From: Paenibacillus tyrphae
Lineage (GTDB): Bacteria; Bacillota; Bacilli; Paenibacillales; NBRC-103111
Assembly: GCF_000722545.1 (NCBI RefSeq)
Contig: NZ_JNVM01000010.1
Location: 372,001-436,000 of the forward strand
Direction: 5' to 3'
DNA length: 64,000 nt
A model generated the notes under the pieces. The model was not told the DNA's origin and did not search any database. It worked only from the letters and a program-made list of their open reading frames with translations. The translations under genes and the position numbers were made by a program. This document shows, one piece after another, positions 59,629 to 64,000 of the stretch (within the stretch, counting starts at the first letter, position 1; the number at the start of each line of letters is the position of its first letter).

Positions 59629-60954
59629 TCAGCTAATGGAAGCGACGCCTTTCCGCTCCACGTATCCCCAGCCTTCGTCGTTATCGAAATATTTGAGCGT
59701 TCCGATAATATTGATATACAGCAGGACGTTCCTATACGTCAGCAGTTCCGCCTGACTGAACAGGAACATGCGGATGTAATCTTTCATCGTGTAGGTGCTT
59801 CCGAATTTTTTGCATAGGTAAAAGGCGATGATCATCTGCACCGCATTAACTGCGACCGTAATGGCGAAAAGGATCAGCGCATGCCCCAAGTTTTGACGGC
59901 TTATCAGCAATTGAACGATATAGATCAAACTGGTGAACGCCGTAATCGTGCCGAGAACAAATCCGTCGATGGCGAAAAACAGACTGACGCCCTGGCTAAA
60001 GCGATGCGAGAGCTTGGACCAATAAAGGAGGATGCAGTCGATGAACGCTTTTTGCCAACGAATCCGCTGCTTGTAGAAATTGGCCATATTTTCCGGACAT
60101 TCGGTATAGCAGACCGCTTCCGGCGCGTAGACGAGCTTTTTGGCCAACCGGTTGGCTTTCATATATTCGTGAATCTTTAAGGTAATATCGATATCTTCGC
60201 CGACCGTGCTGCGAAAGCCATTCACCTTGACTAGAATATCCTTGTAAAACGCGCCGAACGCGCCGGAGATGACGACGATGGAATTAAAGACGGATTGCGT
60301 CAGCTTCCGGACGTAGAAGCCGTGGATATAGTTGATGGTTTGGCTCTTGATGATTCCTTTTCCCGTAAATTTCTCAACGATGACGCCGTCCTTTTTCTCC
60401 GCGCCCTGAACGATCTTCACCGTGCCGCCCAAGGCGATCACTTCAGGATCATGGAAATATTGACTCACGTACCGAAGGGAACGGGCTTCAAGCATGCTGT
60501 CGGCATCGAGCGTAATCACGATGTCGGACACGGCGTAATCAATGCCCGCGTTCAGCGAATCGGCTTTGCCGCCGTTATGCTTGTCGATAACGAAAATATG
60601 AGGGTACCTCGCCGATTGATAGAAGCCTTTGACCGGCTTGTAGATAAGCTGTCCGCCGGGCTCCCGGTACCGGGACTCCAGAACTAACAGCTCATGCAGC
60701 TTCGACAGCGTATCGTCCTTGGAGCCGTCGTTGACGATAATCACCTCGTGATTGCGGTAGCTCAAGCCATTCATCGCATCGATGCAATTTTTGATCGTAA
60801 GCTCTTCGTTGTAGGCGGGAACCAACACCGAAATGGACTTCTCGGGCAGGCTTTCGTCGAGCTTCTTCACCCTGCCGAACAGCAAGGGAATAACCGTGTA
60901 CAACAGCTGAAAGACAAGGAACACGACCGTTGTGACATATAAAACGTACTGCAT
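59629..60954 (-). CDS. Processive family 2 glycosyltransferase (IcaA/PgaC/NodC-like)
   Basis: This is a 441-residue polymerising GT2. An N-terminal TM is followed by the GT-A domain with VLVPAYNEE, VNDGSKD (74-80), DADS (150-153), the base region VGEDIDITL (GED 252-254) and QRIRW (296-300), the QxxRW motif of processive enzymes. Three to four C-terminal TMs form the export channel. GGGAG precedes the ATG. It is the first gene of a three-gene operon and probably makes a beta-linked hexosamine polymer. Confidence 0.92.
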   Translation of the reverse strand: MQYVLYVTTVVFLVFQLLYTVIPLLFGRVKKLDESLPEKSISVLVPAYNEELTIKNCIDAMNGLSYRNHEVIIVNDGSKDDTLSKLHELLVLESRYREPGGQLIYKPVKGFYQSARYPHIFVIDKHNGGKADSLNAGIDYAVSDIVITLDADSMLEARSLRYVSQYFHDPEVIALGGTVKIVQGAEKKDGVIVEKFTGKGIIKSQTINYIHGFYVRKLTQSVFNSIVVISGAFGAFYKDILVKVNGFRSTVGEDIDITLKIHEYMKANRLAKKLVYAPEAVCYTECPENMANFYKQRIRWQKAFIDCILLYWSKLSHRFSQGVSLFFAIDGFVLGTITAFTSLIYIVQLLISRQNLGHALILFAITVAVNAVQMIIAFYLCKKFGSTYTMKDYIRMFLFSQAELLTYRNVLLYINIIGTLKYFDNDEGWGYVERKGVASIS

Positions 60955-61459
60955 CTCCTACTCCCTCTACTTTCTTCTTTATCTCTGTTTTGCGGTGAAA
61001 CGGCTGCCTGCGCGGCTTAGGACCGGGTTTATCCTGTAAAACTTAGTCCTTTTTAACTATCATAGTAGACGAACCAATTCGTGTAAAACTGCTACAAATT
61101 TCAATAAAACGAATACATTGCTATTTTTCTGCGGGAATCTCCTAATACATCCATTTTCTTCATGGTTCATACTCACAAGATTTGTTAGGTTTGGGTTGTT
61201 TTTTCCTGAGCTTTTGGGGGAGTTTGCTTGGAAATCTTGTTGCAGGAGGCACAGAACATGACTGGTGGGAAACGAACGAGCGAGCTGCTGCCGTAAAAGG
61301 GAGAGAGCGGATGCGAAACTGAAGCGGTCAGCACCGGAGAGGTCGAGTTGTGCTATGTGGACGGCTTCTGCATGCGTCTTTGTTTGGCCCATCATGCATA
61401 GCCGCCATCCTTCAGAAGGATACTTTACCTATCGCTGCCTGAAGCGAAGGAGGTGTGGC
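60955..61459. other. Non-coding gap between divergent transcripts
   Basis: It holds the upstream regions of the exopolysaccharide operon (minus) and the Gly-rich membrane protein (plus). No RNA family or clear operator is recognised. A long leader for the plus-strand gene is possible. Confidence 0.4.
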
Positions 61460-61936
61460 ATGAAAAAGTTGCTGCTTTCGTTATGGATCGTTCTTCTATG
61501 CGCGTTGTCCGCCCCGGCGAGCGCGCAGGAGGGGAGTCTGCCGGTTCCTTATAGCCAGGAAGATATCGATATGCTTGGCGGTCCCCAGGGCCGTTACCAA
61601 ACGGAGGCTTACCGCTCGGGACGAGGAGGCTATTCCAGCGGCCGAAGGGGATATACGCCGTCGCCCGGCGTAAGGACGCCCGTAGGCAACGTCCGGACAA
61701 CCCCCGCGACTCCGGCACCGGGAATGGCCCCACCTCCTGCCCGGGGCGGATTGGGCGGCATCTTCGGAGGCTTTGCGGCCGGCGCGCTTCTCGGCAGCAT
61801 CCTGAACCCGTTCGGCTTGTTCGGAGGAGGGGGCGCGCCGGTACATGGGGGGTTCTCGATTCTCGGTATCCTTATTTGGGGCGTGGTCTTGTTCTTGTTG
61901 TACCGCTTGTGGAAAGGGTTCCGAAAGTCCTCATAG
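61460..61936 (+). CDS. Secreted or membrane Gly/Pro-rich small protein
   Basis: This is a 158-residue protein with a signal peptide (KKLLLSLWIVLLCALSAPASA), an Arg/Gly/Tyr-rich and Pro/Thr-rich middle, a Gly-rich hydrophobic segment (GGFAAGALLGSILNPFGLFGGG) and a C-terminal TM (ILGILIWGVVLFLLYRL). The Gly-rich segment resembles that of bacterial Tim44-like proteins, but the Tim44 domain is absent. GAAGGAGGTG precedes the ATG at 61460. Its end overlaps the convergent radical SAM gene by 6 bases. Confidence 0.72.
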   Translation: MKKLLLSLWIVLLCALSAPASAQEGSLPVPYSQEDIDMLGGPQGRYQTEAYRSGRGGYSSGRRGYTPSPGVRTPVGNVRTTPATPAPGMAPPPARGGLGGIFGGFAAGALLGSILNPFGLFGGGGAPVHGGFSILGILIWGVVLFLLYRLWKGFRKSS

Positions 61937-62881
61937 ATCGAGCGCAAAAGCGAGCTGCACCGGCTTATCGTCTTCGGGGCTTTCCGCTTGAGTCGGCTTG
62001 GTTCCGATCTCAGGCAGGTATGCGGGAATGCCAACCCGTTCAAGAAGCCGGGCAAGCTGCGAGCGGATCTGCTCCCGGTACGCTTTGGGGGCGGCCGGGG
62101 AATGTCCGTACCAATCGGCATACGAGCCGACCAAGTGGGGATACGCTTCCCGGAGCGTCCCGAAAAACCACGATTTCACTTCGGCCGTGTTCAAGCGGAG
62201 TACCGATCCCATGACGAAGCACGCTTTGGCTTCGGCGGCTTGCTCTGCGACCTGCTCCATTTCTTCCTGCCGGTCGGTCAGGAAGGGGAGAATCGGAGCC
62301 ATAAAAATTCCGGCTTCGATGCCTTCCTGCCTTAGCCCTTGAAGCGCTTTGATCCGCTGGGCCGGAGCGGGAGACATCGGCTCAAAGCTGCGCCAAATGC
62401 GCTTATCGAGCGTATTCAGGCTGATGTTGACCGAGCTTCCAGGCAGCTTGCGGAGCAGATCGATATCGCGCAAAATCAAGGGAGAGCGCGTCGTTATGCT
62501 GACCGGCAGCCGGTAGGCGGCCAGCACTTCGAGACATTGGCGTGTGAGCTTCAAGCGGCCCTCGAGCGGCTGATAAGGGTCCGTAGCGGTGCCGATCGCG
62601 ATTCGGCCCAGCCTGCTTCGTCCGCCCTTGGCGCGCAGCATGCGTTCGACTTGCGCTTGCAGCGCTTCCGGCGCATTGTCTTTGTACAGGATATGATGCT
62701 GAAACGTATCATCGGCTTCCATTCCGAGAAAGGCATGGGTCGAACGGGCATAGCAGAAGCTGCAGCCGTGCTGGCAGCCGCGGTACGGATTGATCGACCA
62801 ATCGAACGGCATGGACGGGGCTTTAACGGGATTCAGCAGTTGCTTGGCACGAACAGGCTCGTACCGGGTATGCAGCGGCAA
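61931..62881 (-). CDS. Radical SAM protein of the SPL/Rv2578c-like family
   Basis: This is a radical SAM enzyme of about 316 residues. The cluster motif is RGCQHGCSFCYAR (CxxxCxxC). IGTATDPYQPLEG, SITTRSPLILRDIDLL and VNISLNTLDKRIWRSFEP are typical of the Rv2578c/SplB-related group. TTG 62881 has GGAGGTG 6 bases upstream and is preferred over the in-frame ATG at 62896, whose codons form part of that site. It is next to a spore SASP gene; a spore DNA-repair link is only inferred. Confidence 0.85.
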   Translation of the reverse strand: MPLHTRYEPVRAKQLLNPVKAPSMPFDWSINPYRGCQHGCSFCYARSTHAFLGMEADDTFQHHILYKDNAPEALQAQVERMLRAKGGRSRLGRIAIGTATDPYQPLEGRLKLTRQCLEVLAAYRLPVSITTRSPLILRDIDLLRKLPGSSVNISLNTLDKRIWRSFEPMSPAPAQRIKALQGLRQEGIEAGIFMAPILPFLTDRQEEMEQVAEQAAEAKACFVMGSVLRLNTAEVKSWFFGTLREAYPHLVGSYADWYGHSPAAPKAYREQIRSQLARLLERVGIPAYLPEIGTKPTQAESPEDDKPVQLAFALDL

Positions 62882-62991
62882 GGCGAACACCTCCATAATT
62901 AACAATTACACGAATGTATGTTCTGTTTATTAGGTTAAAGTATACACGGGAACAAATGTTCCTGCAACTGGGAAACAAAGGAGGAACTGCG

Positions 62992-63270
62992 ATGGCAAGA
63001 AGACGCAGTCGCACGCCGGTCGTGCCCGGAGCGAATCAGGCGCTGGACCGGCTGAAGTCGGAGGTTATGCGCCGGGAAGGCTATGCCGTCGATCCGAACC
63101 GCCCGGATCTGGTGAAATACGAGGTGGCCAAGACGCTCGGTATTCCGCTGAGCCCCGGAAATAACGGCCAGCTCTCGACCGAACAAGCGGGCAAGATCGG
63201 CGGGCCAATCGGCGGAAGCATGGTGCGCGAGATGATTCGGCTCGCCCAAGAACAGTTGGCTAAACGCTGA
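62992..63270 (+). CDS. Alpha/beta-type small acid-soluble spore protein
   Basis: This is a 92-residue SASP that coats DNA in the spore. Signatures are ALDRLKSEVMRREGY, KYEVAKTLGIPL (the region cut by the GPR protease on germination) and GGPIGGSMVREMIRLAQ. AAAGGAGG precedes the ATG. It is longer at the N-terminus than common SASPs by an Arg-rich stretch (ARRRSRTP). Confidence 0.95.
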   Translation: MARRRSRTPVVPGANQALDRLKSEVMRREGYAVDPNRPDLVKYEVAKTLGIPLSPGNNGQLSTEQAGKIGGPIGGSMVREMIRLAQEQLAKR

Positions 63271-63310
63271 CCCGCAGAACAACCTCATGAAAACCAAGCT
63301 CCATCCGAAA

Positions 63311-63339
63311 GGGCCGGTCTGCAGACCGAGCTCTTTTTT
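63311..63339 (+). terminator. Terminator of the SASP gene
   Basis: CGGTC-TGCA-GACCG core extended by imperfect GGGC/GCTC pairing, then TTTTTT. Confidence 0.75.
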
Positions 63340-63557
63340 GTCGTTCTGAAAATTAGGCGGATTTCGGAGAAGAGGTCCGGTGCGGTAACGTATCTTCAAT
63401 TTTCACAAGATTGTCGAATGATATCGAAATATATTGAAACGAGTAAAAAGGAATTTGCAGAAACAAGCGGAATTTGCCGTATTTATCGGATTTCAACAAC
63501 GAAATTAACCCGGGTTCATGTCGGATTTTGTTGTCGGATTATGTCCCTTTTGTGACT

Positions 63558-63600
63558 AGTGATTTTTTTCACAGTGTATTTCTTCCATCGCGGTTACAAT
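63558..63600 (+). promoter_or_regulatory. FNR-type box and promoter of the hemerythrin gene
   Basis: AGTGA-N6-TCACA (63558-63573) matches the TGTGA-N6-TCACA FNR/CRP consensus except for one base. A TACAAT -10 (63595-63600) predicts a start near 63607, so the box centre (63565.5) is at -41.5, the class II activator position. No -35 hexamer is evident. Confidence 0.65.
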
Positions 63601-63633
63601 GAAGGCAATCCCAATACGAGGAGGATTGTTTCA

Positions 63634-64000
63634 ATGAGTACGATAACGGAAGCCAGCGTTCAAAGCGCGCGTCCGACCCGGTTTATGGACGCGGTGGACC
63701 GTCTCAAGGAAGAGCACGACGCCTTAAAAGTCCGGCTGTCCGCGGTGCAAGCCAAGGCTCAATCTGTCGGAAAGATGAAAACTGTTCCGGAAGCGATGGC
63801 GCTTCTCCAGCAGCTGCGGGAGGAAATTACGGATTTCCGCACCGAATTGGACCGGCATGCGACCTGGGAGGAGCGGGAGCTGTTCCCTTTACTTTGCAGT
63901 TATTTCAATAAATATTCCGGTCCGTCCATGATGCCGTCCTTCTGGGTGATGGAAAAAGATCATGAGCTTGCGGAAACGTTCATCGATTCTTTTATCGAAT
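63634..64000 (+). CDS. Hemerythrin-domain protein (partial, runs off the window)
   Basis: These are the first 122 codons of a protein with an HHE hemerythrin domain. His/Glu-rich helices KEEHDALKVRL, LDRHATWEERELFPLL and MEKDHELAETF supply the diiron ligands. CGAGGAGGATT precedes the ATG. Such proteins bind O2 or NO or repair iron-sulfur clusters. The promoter has an FNR-type activator site, suggesting induction at low oxygen. Confidence 0.88.
   Translation, partial: MSTITEASVQSARPTRFMDAVDRLKEEHDALKVRLSAVQAKAQSVGKMKTVPEAMALLQQLREEITDFRTELDRHATWEERELFPLLCSYFNKYSGPSMMPSFWVMEKDHELAETFIDSFIE

Overview
The window reads as chromosome of a spore-forming, low-to-mid GC Firmicute, most likely Paenibacillus or a close relative. 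The evidence is an alpha/beta-type small acid-soluble spore protein, a T-box before leuA, a CIRCE element before htpG, a ydaO-type c-di-AMP riboswitch, AGGAGG-type ribosome binding sites with many TTG/GTG starts, and class I fructose-bisphosphate aldolase. No rRNA, tRNA, CRISPR array, prophage or complete transposon is visible.

Region 1 (1-34 kb) is an accessory stretch made of regulator-plus-target modules. LysR, Lrp, TetR, PadR, MarR, ArsR, HxlR, Rrf2 and MalT-type regulators sit beside efflux pumps or small enzymes: Lrp/ene-reductase, LysR/CynX, MarR/DHA2, ArsR/DHA1, LysR/O-methyltransferase, HxlR/MFS, LysR/DMT and Rrf2/AbrB-isochorismatase. Palindromic operators can be read directly in several gaps. 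It also holds the 3' end of a group II intron at the left edge, a lone ISL3-type transposase, a free-standing protein made only of EF-G domains III-V, and a FusB-type EF-G-binding protein preceded by a leader peptide and competing hairpins.

Region 2 (34-43 kb) is more core-like: promoter, T-box and leuA; a YbaK/ProX-type editing protein; htpG behind a CIRCE operator; an ArsR/DoxX pair; an epimerase. Between these lie a 225-bp inverted-repeat element, a decayed XRE regulator, a second multi-arm structured element, an unrecognised leader RNA ahead of a 60-residue ORF, and a c-di-AMP riboswitch driving a secreted LysM-CAP protein.

Region 3 (43-52.6 kb) is a metal and cofactor island. It contains a FecCD-type importer (permease, ATPase, lipoprotein) translationally coupled to a ferrochelatase-family protein, a CobW/YciC GTPase with a Zur-like box, an L33 paralogue, a cobalamin riboswitch controlling a thioredoxin-fold [2Fe-2S] ferredoxin, a CDF efflux pump behind an attenuator-like leader, and a FetAB-type iron exporter.

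Region 4 (52.6-64 kb) holds a protein of unknown function with a charged linker, a sugar-acid catabolic set (Gfo/Idh/MocA dehydrogenase, lactonase-like amidohydrolase, TIM-barrel isomerase), and a three-gene exopolysaccharide operon (processive GT2, acyltransferase, anchored GH18) that resembles ica/pga but carries a GH18 hydrolase where a deacetylase is usual. It ends with a radical SAM protein, a spore SASP and the start of a hemerythrin gene whose promoter has an FNR-type box centred at about -41.5.
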